Below, piece after piece: positions 46,610 through 58,387 of a stretch of DNA of 64,000 bases. A program made the translations under genes and the position numbers. Under the pieces are notes generated by a model, which ran no database searches, was not told the origin of the DNA, and worked only from the letters and a program-made list of their open reading frames with translations. The number at the start of each line of letters is the position of its first letter. Within the stretch, counting starts at the first letter, position 1. This stretch comes from Polymyxa betae (lineage: Eukaryota; Endomyxa; Phytomyxea; Plasmodiophorida; Plasmodiophoridae), in contig RBZT01000176.1 in the NCBI GenBank assembly GCA_003693705.1, forward strand, positions 1-64,000. The letters run 5' to 3'.

Positions 46610-49600
46610 CTAATCAAATTTCCTGCTAAGCATTATGTCTCTTCTGTAAACGAAATATGATACTATGAACACAACCAGCATGAAACTGGCGAGCCCGATG
46701 ATTGTCAAGATCGCGGTCAGAGTATCAAGCGGTCTCCCATATAATTCAATAATGAAGACTGTCGATAAGTTGCAGTAACTGTAAATCTATGAATTACTTC
46801 TCTTGCCTCAAGATTGGATATTTTCTCTTACCTGTAGCGAAGATCCACAACAGTCACTTGAAACGTCATATAACCATCAGGAGCTTGATTCTTGAATTTC
46901 AACATGTTCTTTCCCGTAGAGTTGATGATCTAATTGTCTATCAGAATTTTGAAAAGCAGATAAATTTTTAATCCGACTTCGTAAGATGCAGACATCCAAT
47001 CGGACCCATCGAGGGTGCCGCTAGGTGCCGCAGAAAAGCAATCGATGTTGTTTTCTGGAGTCCAATTGGCTCCTTTTAGCCTTTCCCATGACTGAGGTCT
47101 ACGTGCACATCCAACCTGGCTAGCGGTAGCTGTATATTGGTGATCAGATCTCCCTGTCATTTCTTGAAGAACGTAATCGGCCGTCATTTCTTCCACAAAA
47201 TGGCCGTTTCTGAAGAGATCGATAACTGGGCGGTATCCTGTCGTTTGATGGAATACAAGAATTGGCCCGCTGGCAGAATCCCGAACCGATATGGACGTCT
47301 TTGGAGGGCATCCCACCCTAACTCTTGTTACCGCCATTGCTGCGAATTATTAGAATATATATTAAAGAAACTCGTAAGCATACCTTTCCCACATGCGTGA
47401 TTCCCGTGCAACAAATTGACAGAGAACGCTGTGCTACCTGTAGCTCGCGTCTCGCGATCGATACGACCGTTGTACTGATTGGCAGCCTCCTGAACAACAG
47501 CACTGTTCATTATTTCTGTAGCGCCAAGCTCAGAAGAAGAAATAGTAGAAGACGATATTCGCAAAAGACTCGAATCGTCAACGGCAACAGCAACAGGACC
47601 AGCTTGTAAGTTACTGTATTCCTTCAGGACAGTCTAAAAACAAAATTATGAGTATAGTCAAAACGTGATAACGGTGCAGTCTCTACCGTGACTGTTATGT
47701 TATCACCCATGTCAATGTAGCTTGGCAAATCTGGTGGCAGAGATAATAGCTCATAAGGGCACGAAAGCGATTCTAACGTGGGCGAAGACCTGACGCCTCG
47801 AAGTTCATCTTCCAGCGGAATTTCGTATGAAAGTATGTTCGACGAAGTTGCAACAATTAATTTCATTCCTGGAATGTCACGCTGGGGCTGTAGAACTAGG
47901 TACGTTGATGATGTGTTTACCCTAACTCCTACAAATAGCACACAAATTCAGCTTGGAGTCCAGCTTAAAGTTACCGACATACCCGATTGGATTTCGATCG
48001 CTTCCATTAATGGCATAATACCATAGAAAACACGGTTCGTTGTAGTTAAAATCGCATAAGAAGTGCTAGTCGGCAACGTGATCAATTGCCTAACGAACTC
48101 GCCATCTTGAAGACCAGGTTTGTGTACTGGTGAGCGCGCTGTCAGGCGAAGCTTATTCAACGAAAAACCGGAATTAGGAGTGAAGAGCACGCCATCGGAT
48201 TCCACCACAAAACTATTTCTTGATCCAAATCCTGCTCCAATCAGGGTCGACAATCCAGAAAATGAAGTTCGAGCTTTCGTCCAGAATCCGTTATAATACT
48301 CGTAGAATAATGTCCCGTTGCTGGCATCGCGAAAGACAGCTGTGAAGCCCAAATATTTGCGGTATTCTAGAGCAGCGCTTACAATTTTGAATTCCATAGA
48401 GGGAAAATCAACGGAGTCGAATGTGACGCCTCCATCGAAACTGCTATAAAGTGAATTAGAATTGAACAGCAGCAGCATTTTAGTGTTTTGGGATTGCGAT
48501 CCATCAGGTTGTAGCAGATCATCACACATTTCCGCAGCCTAACCGTTTCATGATGAGCACAAGCGAATTCCTTCTCGATGGTGCTTACTCGTAACTGTGC
48601 AGCACTGAAGTTGAAAGTCGGTGACACACCGCTTGCTGGCAATAATGACTGCATAGTAGGAGAATACATTACCCGCTTGTTGGTTAAAACCACGAATGTA
48701 GTTCGTGTAAACGCAATATCGACCAGCGTTTCGTCGATAGCTATAATTTCATCAGAAATCGTGAGAGAGGTACGATGTGGTTTAAGCACCTAAGGGTACA
48801 CGAAGCACTTCTACAGAGCTAAACATATTCTGAGTGAACGCGATTGAGTTGGTCCCAGGATACGGCAGCGCCATCGTTGAAAACTCACAGACGTCTCGGC
48901 GTAACGGTCCTGGAGGCGTTGAGGGTATTGCTACCGTATCCCACGATGGCGTAAATTGTTGTAAAAATAGAGGAATAAATGCATCTTTAGCCTGATATGT
49001 CATAAAAGAGACGCCAATTCCTGAGAGCGACAATGAAATAAACTCCTCTGAAAGTACCATTGCCCGACTACCTTGAATGATTGCGGCAGTAAAAGAAGGG
49101 ATTAACGCAATGCTTATCGGAACAACCCATCGCGACCTCGTAGCGTTGAATGTCACAGGACCTGTGGCCTGAATTGAAGGCGACGAGAAAGAGACTGTGG
49201 GAGATTCTCCAAATTCGAACATATGAAAAGTTATATCATCGGCGGATGCCTCGTCAAGGACATCGTGCAGCCAAATCGACAGCGTTGTTGTTGCGTTTGC
49301 AGTTAAAACAGAATCCGTTGCAACCCGCCACGACAATTCTTGAATATTATCCTTCAGACGAACTGAAAACTGATCAGTCCCGCCCAAACCATCGGAAATC
49401 TTAAACTATTCTCAGTCCCAACATTGATTTCAGTACAAGAAGGACCTGGACGATTACGTGGATTGGAGAGTTGCATGCAACGACGGCTGTTGGCTTCGTC
49501 TCATTTGAAATAGAACAGGCATCCTTAGCAGACGAATGCAGAACCCAAAGTGGAGTTGGTACATCAAAAACATGCATTCTGATCGAAGTAAAAATACCCG

Positions 49601-49730
49601 ACACTTCATCGATCTCTCTGCTGACATTATATCGCCATCGAAACGACGTCATCAACTCAGGATTAGTAACCCAGGCTGAATCCCCAGTATAGCAGGTCAC
49701 CATGACAAGGAGTATCCATAAAGAGGACAT
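46610..49730 (-). CDS. Probable CatSper auxiliary subunit (CATSPERB/D/E/G-like)
   Basis: About ten exons encode a large type I membrane protein. It starts with a signal peptide (MSSLWILLVMVTCYTGDSAW). A long extracellular part has propeller-like repeats such as LYSSFDGGVTFDSVDFPS and FVVESDGVLFTPNSG. After that comes a conserved-looking Cys region: GCARRPQSWERL, then WTPENNIDCFSA. The C-terminal module reads SYCNLSTVFIIELYGRPLD followed directly by one transmembrane helix (LTAILTIIGLASFMLVVFIV) and a short tail RRDIMLSRKFD. This order, with the xPxxW...WxPxNxxxCF pattern and the YCxL...FxIExYG lead into the membrane helix, recalls the auxiliary subunits of the sperm Ca2+ channel. CatSper genes are known from some zoosporic fungi. 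The exact paralogue is not decidable. Identification is by remembered pattern only. Confidence 0.62.
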
Positions 49731-50711
49731 GTCCTGGTATGGCAGATTGGGAACATCCAGAGACAGTAATCACCGATTCTGTCAATGTACTCTGTACGAT
49801 CGGTTCCTCTTAGATCGCATCTCTAACGATTATAATGACACCTGATGGTTCTGATTTAACATTGATCGCGTGGCCTTCAGGCTCAGTCGTCTCATAACAT
49901 ACAGAACAGACAGAAAGAAAACATGTTTGAATATTGCATTGTTATGCTGAAATGAAGAATTCGCGATTTGAGCTCATCATTCAGAGGTCAATTACTACGT
50001 ATCCATCCCGAAAATGAAGCCGAATTCATCGCAACCTGCTGGTTTTCATCGGATGCGGCTTCTCATATTTTTCGATAGAATATCAAATGTCCAAATACTC
50101 AAACAAGTTTCCATTTTTTTTGTTCTTCAAAGGTCCCATAATGGCCAATGCGTCAGATATTAATATTTACGAACACGCTATTTGGATCATTCTTTAAACT
50201 AATCTCGCGTATTTTTATATGCAAACCTCTTTATTGTAGGTTTATGGGTTCTGTATTCCATAAATCTCGTAGGAGGAGGGAGATCCAATACCAGTCGGAT
50301 CATATAAAACCATCGAGCGGAAGTCTTTCGACTATTGAGTCTCGATGACCTAACGTCCGATACACCAATCTTATCTATAACCAACACCGAAAACGAGCTA
50401 CAAAAGGTCCCATAATCACTTTTCTCTGATTATGGGTGCTTCAAGGCATCCCGGTTGGATGAATGGATACAGTCAACCTCGATCCATCGTTTTTCGGATT
50501 TTAGCAATTTTCGATCGCTTTGATCCCCATTTATCGAGGAATAGCAAATGGGCGAACACAGCATTGATGAATGTTTCTTGTTCAGCAATGAACGAATCCG
50601 CCCTACATGATGTGATCACATTCTTTCAAGAAAATAGAACGTTCGATCATTTGTCGCTTCAATTTTCGCCATCGGTGTGGCTACCATCTCCAGAATCGTG
50701 CCTGGAGGCAA
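49731..50711. promoter_or_regulatory. Intergenic region with direct repeat and hairpin
   Basis: This contains the promoter of the minus-strand CatSper-like gene. The 14-mer AAAGGTCCCATAAT occurs twice, at 50129-50142 and 50403-50416. The second copy forms the left arm of a perfect 10-bp hairpin: CCCATAATCA at 50409-50418 and TGATTATGGG at 50427-50436, with an 8-nt loop. A + strand ORF begins inside the hairpin's right arm. Confidence 0.55.
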
Positions 50712-50752
50712 TTAGGTTTGCTTTTCAAAACAAATATATCTTACCTTTCTAG
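50432..50752 (+). CDS. Candidate small protein, unrecognised
   Basis: A 106-codon ATG frame contains ALHDVITFFQENRTFDHLSL and ends QNKYILPF, overlapping the 3' end of the LRR gene on the other strand by 41 bp. No signal peptide or domain is evident. It may be an exon of a longer gene or chance; it starts inside a hairpin, which argues for caution. Confidence 0.3.
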   Translation: MGASRHPGWMNGYSQPRSIVFRILAIFDRFDPHLSRNSKWANTALMNVSCSAMNESALHDVITFFQENRTFDHLSLQFSPSVWLPSPESCLEAIRFAFQNKYILPF

Positions 50753-51908
50753 TCGTTTTGGATGGCTTTGTGTCTTGCTCTGGCAAGCTCTGCTTTGTCT
50801 CGTCTGCTGTAATTACTTTCTCATGCAGAAAAGGTTCTGGATATTGAAATTCTGGTAATTTCACTTCAATAAAACCTTCCTCTGATTTGCCATTCCCAAG
50901 GTCATCAACTCGTTCCTGATCAATTTTGTTCTCTTCAACAGTTTGATCTTCAGACTTCCTCCGATGAATGTAGGTTATAACCTCCTGAAGCTCTTTCTCC
51001 ATTTCGTCCCGATACTTCTCAAATTCCAATTCGGCTTGGTGTCCAAGCTCTCTGAGCTTGTCTACATAATCTCTGAATCGAATCTGTTCCCTCCCAATTC
51101 TTTCAGTAAAACTCTGAGTGACTCTGGCTAGAACCTTGGCTATGTCGTCCTCCTCCTTCATTATGATGAGACGCTCCTTCATGAATGGGCGCATCGGCCT
51201 CTCATCAAATTTCTCCAGACTACTAACAGCATCTACTATAGTCATTCGATACGCCTTTAATTCAGAGATCGGATTTCCCCATAAATTCAAGATTCTCAAT
51301 GACGATGGAGCTTGTCGTAAAGCTTGCGCAGCAGATCCCAGCGAATCAATTTCATTATCAGATAGCGATAGAGTCGCGATTTGGCTCAGACAAGAAATCG
51401 TGCTGAGATCTTTGATTCGGTTTCGATCAGCTTGTAGAACTTGCACGCCTGGGAATATTGGAAGCTCTGTAACTGAATTATGAGCAATATTCAATGTTTT
51501 GAGGTTCGGTAATTGGAAGTTTGGGAATTTCCCATCAAGTTCATTGACACTGACGTCTAGTTCCTTCAATCGAGGCAAATCCCCAAGGTTCAGCCTATTG
51601 ATCAGATTCTGACTTAAAGATAACTCAACTAGGTTAGGAAGGTGATCAATCGTGATAGTGTGTAAGAGGTTGTACGACAAGTCCAAATGTCGTAATGCCT
51701 TGAACGATTGAAACGAGCTCGCATTGGTGATATGATTTAGCGACAAATTAAGCAAAACGATCTCAGTTATTCGGTTGGCTATTGCTGCAGACAAATTTGG
51801 AATGGCATCCAAACTATAGTGATTCAACTTCAGTGCATAGGCTGCTTGTTGATCAGGCCATGACCACTCAGCAGAGATTTTGCTATTTTCGAGCTCTTCT
51901 AATTCCAT
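50712..51908 (-). CDS. Leucine-rich-repeat protein with coiled-coil tail
   Basis: An intronless frame of 398 residues. Residues about 20-215 are SDS22-type LRRs: ITEIVLLNLSLNHITN, LRHLDLSYNLLHTI, LVELSLSQNLINRL and IATLSLSDNEIDSL. They close with an LRR-cap, LRILNLWGNPISELKAYR. Residues about 235-330 are a charged coiled coil (FRDYVDKLRELGHQAELEFEKYRDEMEKEL), and the tail is acidic. The SDS22-like LRR plus coiled-coil layout is common among axonemal proteins of the DRC3/LRRC family. A flagellar role is inferred; I cannot fix the orthologue. Confidence 0.85.
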   Translation of the reverse strand: MELEELENSKISAEWSWPDQQAAYALKLNHYSLDAIPNLSAAIANRITEIVLLNLSLNHITNASSFQSFKALRHLDLSYNLLHTITIDHLPNLVELSLSQNLINRLNLGDLPRLKELDVSVNELDGKFPNFQLPNLKTLNIAHNSVTELPIFPGVQVLQADRNRIKDLSTISCLSQIATLSLSDNEIDSLGSAAQALRQAPSSLRILNLWGNPISELKAYRMTIVDAVSSLEKFDERPMRPFMKERLIIMKEEDDIAKVLARVTQSFTERIGREQIRFRDYVDKLRELGHQAELEFEKYRDEMEKELQEVITYIHRRKSEDQTVEENKIDQERVDDLGNGKSEEGFIEVKLPEFQYPEPFLHEKVITADETKQSLPEQDTKPSKTTRKVRYICFEKQT

Positions 51909-52672
51909 ACGTGTCGGATTTTAGAATCAGTACTTGATACCAGATATTTGATGCTCCGGTAAATTCAGATTCCACAGAGCAGGGTGGGTATATAGGATAA
52001 ATGTCCACATCGATGTATTTTTTGTCACAGTCAATTTCTTTGTGTGCAAGGCTAATGCGGTTGTCTGAATCATCCCAGCAATGCAAGCTTTGAACACCAT
52101 CTTCGTAAATACGCTCGCAAGTACTATTACATTTCGATAATGCTCCTGCATACAGAAACCGGCGTTACTTTCGTTTTCGAAATGGGAAAGGAGCTTGCAA
52201 CAGATCTAAGGCCACGGAAATCTTACGCCCACGTAGCGTATCGATGGTAATGACACGTTCCTTTTTGGTGAAATCAAAGACTATCCTCTGCCGACCTTCG
52301 TCTCCCTTTTAATATCATCGGCCTTGTGAAATTGCCCATATCAAGCCGGGCCCAACGGGCATCGCTCACATCGCTTCCATACACATAATTGGGATCGACG
52401 AAGCCAAAATTAGCGAATGCCCGGTATTCACGTGAATCTTCTTGAAATCGACCAAAGGGCAGATCGATACCCGTCTCTTCCTTCAGCTCACGTGGCGGCC
52501 GCTTGCTTCGGGCCTCTCGTTCTTCAACATCAGCGAACACCGGGTAACGCCCAACATCTTTGTACGAAGATTGCCACGCTTTACCAGGACTGAAGCCGGT
52601 GAAGGATGACCCTTGGATCTTTGTCACAATCCCGATATCAACCGTCGATATCGATAGCGCATGCTCGTATGC
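51909..52672 (-). other. Unresolved coding-like region on minus strand
   Basis: Three minus-strand frames look protein-like but could not be joined cleanly. They are 52627-52274 (EETGIDLPFGRFQEDSREYR ... FANFGFVDPNYVYGSDVSD), an open stretch near 52320-52165 (FDFTKKERVITIDTLRGRKI), and a Cys-containing stretch near 52140-51885 (KCNSTCERIYEDGVQSLHCW; YIDVDIYPIYPPCSVESEF). They may be exons of one secreted or luminal protein, possibly the continuation of the small frame just upstream. No family is recognised. A frameshift within the gene is also possible. Confidence 0.4.
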
Positions 52673-52934
52673 TTATCCTATTTGTTGGCCCTTCGATTGG
52701 TCATCAGCAGGGACACTGTAAAGGATTATGCCGGTATCGTACCTTCCTTCGCATAGATCGCCATGACGCCTGTGCAATCCGGCTAGAACATGTTCTGCTG
52801 CGAGTAAGATCAGTACTAAGACACCACGAAGGCAATAAGCACTCACCGACTCCATCCGCAACAGTTATGGTCGTATGGGCAAAGAAAACTCTTGCAGAGA
52901 AAAATAGGATTTGGTCCTGCGCAATGGCCGACAT
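52673..52934 (-). CDS. Small two-exon protein, unrecognised (maybe the 5' part of a larger gene)
   Basis: Exons 52934-52847 and 52797-52673 join in phase across a 49-nt GTGAGT...CAG intron to give 70 residues. They start MSAIAQDQILFFSARVFFAH, contain VADGVAEHVLAGLHRRHGDL and end DDQSKGQQIG with TAA. The N-terminal hydrophobic stretch could be a weak signal. The clean intron argues for a real gene. A longer product with alternative splicing into the region at 51909-52672 is possible. Function unknown. Confidence 0.45.
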
Positions 52935-53253
52935 CTAACCATTGCCGACTATAACATCAAAAGTGCAAAGTTTCAACGTTTGAAGTTGTAAAGCTTTATA
53001 AAACATGTCGTGTTCACACGACATTTTGATGTGAGGTGACAATTAAACTACATGATTTAAAGCAGGACCTAAATCGAAGCAGTGAATGAGAAGCAACCAG
53101 TTTTGTATGGTGCAGTGAATGCGGGGGCGCAGCCTGAGGGTGACGTGTTCTATCTGACAAGTGAGAATACGTTACCACCTAAACGCAGTCCGTGCATAAC
53201 CCACCGTTCTCCCTTTTATCTTTGTCACCGTCTCGTTTGTCGTCAGTTCGTGA

Positions 53254-54002
<749 letters not shown>

Positions 54003-54460
54003 ATATTGCTCTTCGATCGGTCTTGCCGAACGCTGGTGTGAAGCTCAAACCAGCTACTATCGATAATAGCGACCAGCGATGCGACTTACTATGTTCTACT
54101 ATATTGTAATACTATTACATCTTGATGGATTATTACTGCTAATGCTCTGTGTTGCTCTTATGTAATGCTAGCTTTCTATGGGACATTTTTTCGTTGTCGC
54201 CCCGCTTGCTGTTGCCCTTTAAATCTCCTGCTTTGCATTATGTTCAGAAATTAGAGGCTCAAAAGCAATGTACATGGTTGTGATGAGAGGTGTTTCTGAG
54301 TACTTCATGAGCAAATTTCTAATATGAAGGCAATCGAATATGACGAAGATAATTTATATACAACGTTTTCAGTTGGAGAAAACTTTTAACATTATGAATT
54401 TAATTTCAATGAGATTTCACAACCAAACACAGACCGAGCTGGAACCTAAATACATGCTGG
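54003..54460. other. Convergent 3' region of RAB7 and zinc-cluster gene 2
   Basis: AT-rich sequence of about 460 bp between two convergent stops, with no frames of note. It is presumably the 3' untranslated and polyadenylation regions of both genes. Confidence 0.5.
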
Positions 54461-55357
54461 CTATTCGTTTGGCTCGAATCTGGTTCCGTATAATTCGAAC
54501 GTTGCAAAGTCCAGCTGATCTAGCTGGGCCGGCGCCGATTGTACGTTCGGTAGATGATACCTCTGCTGACTTCCAGGTCTTGAATACGGCGTTCGTGATT
54601 GCCGCATTATTACAGCGCCGCTGTCGAGTTCTTCGACTGAGTCTCCGACAGCGGTGACGGTCGGTTTTTCATGGCGACGATGTCGGTCTTGCGGCCGTGC
54701 CCGACGGCGAACATGAGGCCGGTCAACGCAAGTCACCGCCTTGCCGGTGTCTCTGCAGCGTTGGCATGGTCGTCGTAGATCACATCCAAGCTTGTTTTTC
54801 GCACAATGGACACAGGCGATTTTCGTCTTGTATCTCGGGTTGGTTGGCATTCGGTCTTGAACGTCCATGTCCACCAATGCTTCTGATGAAGACGATGGTT
54901 TGACTGACGGCGCCATCTCTTGTTTGATATTTGTCAATGGCGGCAAACTTGCAGGTAGATGAGCATGCAGGTCGATTTCAGAAAAATCGCCATCTTGCAT
55001 ACGAATAACGTGGTCAAATATTGATCCCGAACTCATATCTTGGCTGCTAATATCATATGCATCATGAAAGCTGATTGGCTGATGTTGTAAGGTATGGTCA
55101 GGATGAACAGGTTGCCTTTCTGAATCGTATTGCAAATACATTGATCCGGGTTCTAGTCCCATGCTGGTCCCTGCTGTTGGTGTCTGATCCAGAGCCCAAA
55201 CAGGGTGTACATGACGTTTATATTCTTTAACTAACTCGTCAGCCCTTTCTGCGCTCTCGGTTGCCGTTGGTTGATGACCGGCCGAGCGGTAATATGCTGA
55301 GCCGAGCATCATAGAGCTTTCTGAATCGAGGCTATGTTCAGAATCGGAGCCTGGCAT
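54461..55357 (-). CDS. Zn(II)2Cys6 binuclear-cluster protein 2
   Basis: An intronless frame of 298 residues. A long N-terminal region rich in Ser, Asp, His and Gln is followed near residue 180 by YKTKIACVHCAKNKLGCDLR then RPCQRCRDTGKAVTC, a complete C-x2-C-x6-C-x5-C-x2-C-x8-C zinc cluster. A strongly basic linker (RRRARPQDRHRRHEK) comes next. The C-terminal 60 residues contain LDQLDFATFELYGTRFEPNE. It is probably a sequence-specific nuclear transcription regulator. It shares the cluster and its flanks with the protein at 34012-34578; the rest has diverged. Confidence 0.9.
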   Translation of the reverse strand: MPGSDSEHSLDSESSMMLGSAYYRSAGHQPTATESAERADELVKEYKRHVHPVWALDQTPTAGTSMGLEPGSMYLQYDSERQPVHPDHTLQHQPISFHDAYDISSQDMSSGSIFDHVIRMQDGDFSEIDLHAHLPASLPPLTNIKQEMAPSVKPSSSSEALVDMDVQDRMPTNPRYKTKIACVHCAKNKLGCDLRRPCQRCRDTGKAVTCVDRPHVRRRARPQDRHRRHEKPTVTAVGDSVEELDSGAVIMRQSRTPYSRPGSQQRYHLPNVQSAPAQLDQLDFATFELYGTRFEPNE

Positions 55358-56066
55358 TACGATTTATTTTACTTTGCCGAAAGCAAGTAATCCTCCGATC
55401 GGTCCGCATCAATCTGCTTCACATCTGAATCAGAACGGACCATGGAAATTCCACAAATTCCTTCTCTATATTCATTGAGCATCGGCCATTCATATTAGAA
55501 ATCGATCGATATTCATTGTTCCAAATGCATTCAAAACGCCAACAGCGGATCCGCTTCTGCAGAATCCTTCATTGCTGGGTTTAGTTTCAATATCGTGCTT
55601 CAAGCTTTTGCAAATACATCATTCGTGCAGAAGCCACTTTTATGCGCCGCTGCTCGAAACATGCGATAAACTTTAATAGCATTTTGGTGTTTAAAATTTA
55701 ATTATCATCTTGGATTTCTAATGACCGTAAAATCGATGCCCTATTTCAAGTTCGAAGTTGGATATCAACTCGCTAAAATTTCCGTTCACCTGGCGCTGCA
55801 ATGTGAAACTTGACTTGTTTTTTCAAACTTTGATGACCATGCGCCTTGCAAACATTATAAATTCTTTCTTCGCGCTTGCACCTGCTCTGGATACCGTTCT
55901 CTCCTAAAAAGCGAAGTGTAGATGCGTAACAGCTGTATTGTATGGTCTTAGGTAATATGAGGCTGCAGTATGTAATGATAGCGGGTTGCTCTTAAGCAAC
56001 GACCTTCGGCTCTCCTTGACCTTGTTACATTGTTAAAGTCGCCTTGTAGTTAGGCGTCTATCAATC
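55358..56066. promoter_or_regulatory. Divergent intergenic region, zinc-cluster gene 2 / VMA8
   Basis: About 700 bp separate two divergent ATG codons. It has no conserved frame or RNA gene and should carry both promoters. Confidence 0.5.
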
Positions 56067-57197
56067 ATGTCGCAGACACGTTTGAATGTCTTCCCATCGC
56101 GCATGGCTCTGCAGACCATGAAAGCGAAACTGGTCGGGGCTAAACGAGGCCATGAATTGCTTAAGAAGAAATCAGATGCCCTCAAGTCCAAAATCAGGAC
56201 TATTACAAAGAAAATATACGAGGTCGGTCAGAAGTTCTGAACTGAACTTCCTTTATAGTTCTTCTTGCAGATGAAGAAGAGCATTGGTGATGAGATGAAG
56301 GCGGCAACATTCTCTCATACCGAAGCGACTTGGGCGGCTGGAGATTTCAAGTTGGTACACTGCCAGGGACCTTTTTTTATGAAAATTTGACACACCTTCA
56401 ATCACACAGCAATAAGGTGCTCAGTTCTGTTGAGGACGCCTCCTTCAAAGTACAAGTAAATATAGAGAATGTTGCTGGAGTTAAAATTCCAGCATTTAGC
56501 CCGACAATAATCGAGCAAAATGGTAGTTCAAATGATTTATGTCCAGTTTGTAATTTACATGACTACTAGAAAATATTGTATCGCTTTCTAAAGGTGGAAG
56601 GCAGATATCAAAATGCAAGGAGGCTTTTACCAAAGTGCTCAATAAACTGGTAATTGTAGCATCGCTGCAGGTAAAATTGTCGGTTCCTTCGCCAGCTTTC
56701 CTCATTCTTCTTATAGACGTCTTTGCAACTTATCGATGGCGCCCTTAAAATTACTAATCGTCGTGTAAACGCTTTGGATTTTGTTGTTATCCCAAAATTA
56801 GAAAATACCATCGCTTATATTGTTAGCGAACTTGACGTAAGCTTCTGTGCAAGTTAATTCGTTAACTGCCTAATCATTTTCTTGTTAGGAGTTGGAACGC
56901 GAAGAGTTCTATAGGTGCGTATTCGTTTTCTAGCTTTTATCTCATGATGCTGAACTTGGATTTATAGGCTGAAAATGGTTAAAGCTCTAAAAGTTCAAGA
57001 ACAAGAAACAGCTGATGAGAATAGGAGGAAGTCGAAAACTGCTTTAGGTATTTCACTGCGTTTGGATAGACATGTATCGTTCATAATTTGGCTCAGACGA
57101 CGATACAGCCGTGCTGAATGCCCTCGATGAAATTAGCTTGGTTGGGCGGGCCCCTGACGATGACATGATACTTTCTAATCTGGCCGATTTCCATTAA
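56067..57197 (+). CDS. VMA8: V-type ATPase subunit D
   Basis: This is the central-stalk rotor subunit of the V1 sector of the vacuolar proton pump. At least six exons: the first is 56067-56222 and the second starts at 56271. It begins MSQTRLNVFPSRMALQTMKA, exactly as the family does (NVxPTRMxLxxxKxKLxxAxxGHxLLKKKxDAL). The middle carries VNIENVAGVKIPAFSP and the second half SLQLIDGALKITNRRVNALDFVVIPKLENTI and YIVSELDELEREEFYRLKMVK. These are the two long helices of the stalk. The end is NLADFH with TAA. It fits functionally with the Rab7 gene 2 kb away, although there is no shared regulation visible. Confidence 0.93.
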
Positions 57198-57551
57198 ACC
57201 ACTACTGGCACTCTATGAGACTAATTTTCTGTTCCAAAATATTGGCACATGATGTGATTGGTCTTATATCTGAACAGACTTGTTTATTGTATGCGATCAG
57301 TCTTGAGATGAGTTTGCGTGAAATGCTGCACTGTTCGATGACACGATGTCTCTCTTGCTCTAGAAAATGTGTATGTATGCAAGCTTATTGCTGCCACGTG
57401 AATCCTTCAGGACCTAGGAAAAGAAATCGTTCTCAAGAAACAGCTTATATTACCATTTACCTCTTGAGGCTTTTCGAATACGTTGCATAGCCGGCAATGA
57501 AACTGAACGGAAGCTACTCATACCGCAGACTTCCTAGCCTTGCAAACTCTC

Positions 57552-57821
57552 ATGAGCGAGAAATGTATGAACGTGTTGAGTCTGAATATTGATAATTCAT
57601 CAATGAAGGATCAGACTTGGTCCGGCATCCTATTCTCATTAGGCTGCCTAGTCTGGATTGCAGCTGCCTTTATGTCCACCTACTATACATTCAAAACAAT
57701 TGAATACGCTCTGATTGCCGCCGGAGCTGTGCTGTTGATTTTGAGCCTAATCTTGATGTCACGGCTCTGCATGCCGTCTTCACAACTGCAAACTTCATCC
57801 ACACCATACCCAGCGTCCTAA
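57552..57821 (+). CDS. Small two-pass membrane protein, unrecognised
   Basis: A frame of 89 residues from ATG 57552. Two hydrophobic segments, SGILFSLGCLVWIAAAFMSTYY and YALIAAGAVLLILSLILMS, are separated by a short loop (TFKTIE). Short polar tails complete it. It has no sequence motif I recognise. It could be the last exon of a longer gene, since the 57.2-57.5 kb stretch also has open frames. Confidence 0.5.
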   Translation: MSEKCMNVLSLNIDNSSMKDQTWSGILFSLGCLVWIAAAFMSTYYTFKTIEYALIAAGAVLLILSLILMSRLCMPSSQLQTSSTPYPAS

Positions 57822-58015
57822 CCCAGAACAAAAAATCGCTCGGAGTGTTGTTTACCTGAACGATTCCACTTAATGTTGTAAAGTAAACTTTAAATTGTTT
57901 TGAGACTCGCCAAGAGCTTTTTCGTGTTTACGCTAGAGAAGGTGTTTTAGTTAATTTTGAGAAAGAGCAAAAGAATTCGTTCTGAAGTCGTTGTGCTTAT
58001 AAGATAGACCGATCC

Positions 58016-58226
58016 ATGCCGTCGGACATTGAGAAAAACAACAAGGACCTTGCATCGTTGAAGCCATTGTTTGATAAGCCTCAGAAAGGGCTCCTCCAGA
58101 GTGGAGAAAAACAGATTGTGGATAGTTATAAAGGTGTGTTTCGAAGTGTTGAATATTGAACGATAAAACTTCCTAGAGTGGCTATCCACATCATCATTGA
58201 GGTTTTTCAATCGTGAGACAGTGTGA
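58016..58226 (+). CDS. Candidate 55-residue two-exon protein
   Basis: Exons 58016-58133 and 58177-58226 join in phase across a 43-nt GTGTGT...CTAG intron. The product starts MPSDIEKNNKDLASLKPLFD and ends STSSLRFFNRETV with TGA. It is charged and helical with no signal or membrane segment. The small size, the clean intron and the compact spacing (160 bp before the GrpE start) make it a reasonable small gene. Its function is unknown. Confidence 0.45.
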
Positions 58227-58387
58227 AAGCAGCAAGGAGGATGGAGAATCTGCCTTTGATGCTGTTATTGCATTTGTCACGAAACTTCCAACATCCATGC
58301 TAAGGTGCGCCGCGGCCATGTCGGAGTGGGACCTGCGGACCCCATCACCCATCATCAAGGGCAGCTCTCTCTGTTATTTCCACCATC

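Noticed and set aside
57947-58210. Minus-strand 87-codon frame rich in Phe and Leu
   Set aside because: It is the shadow of the plus-strand two-exon candidate and has no motif.
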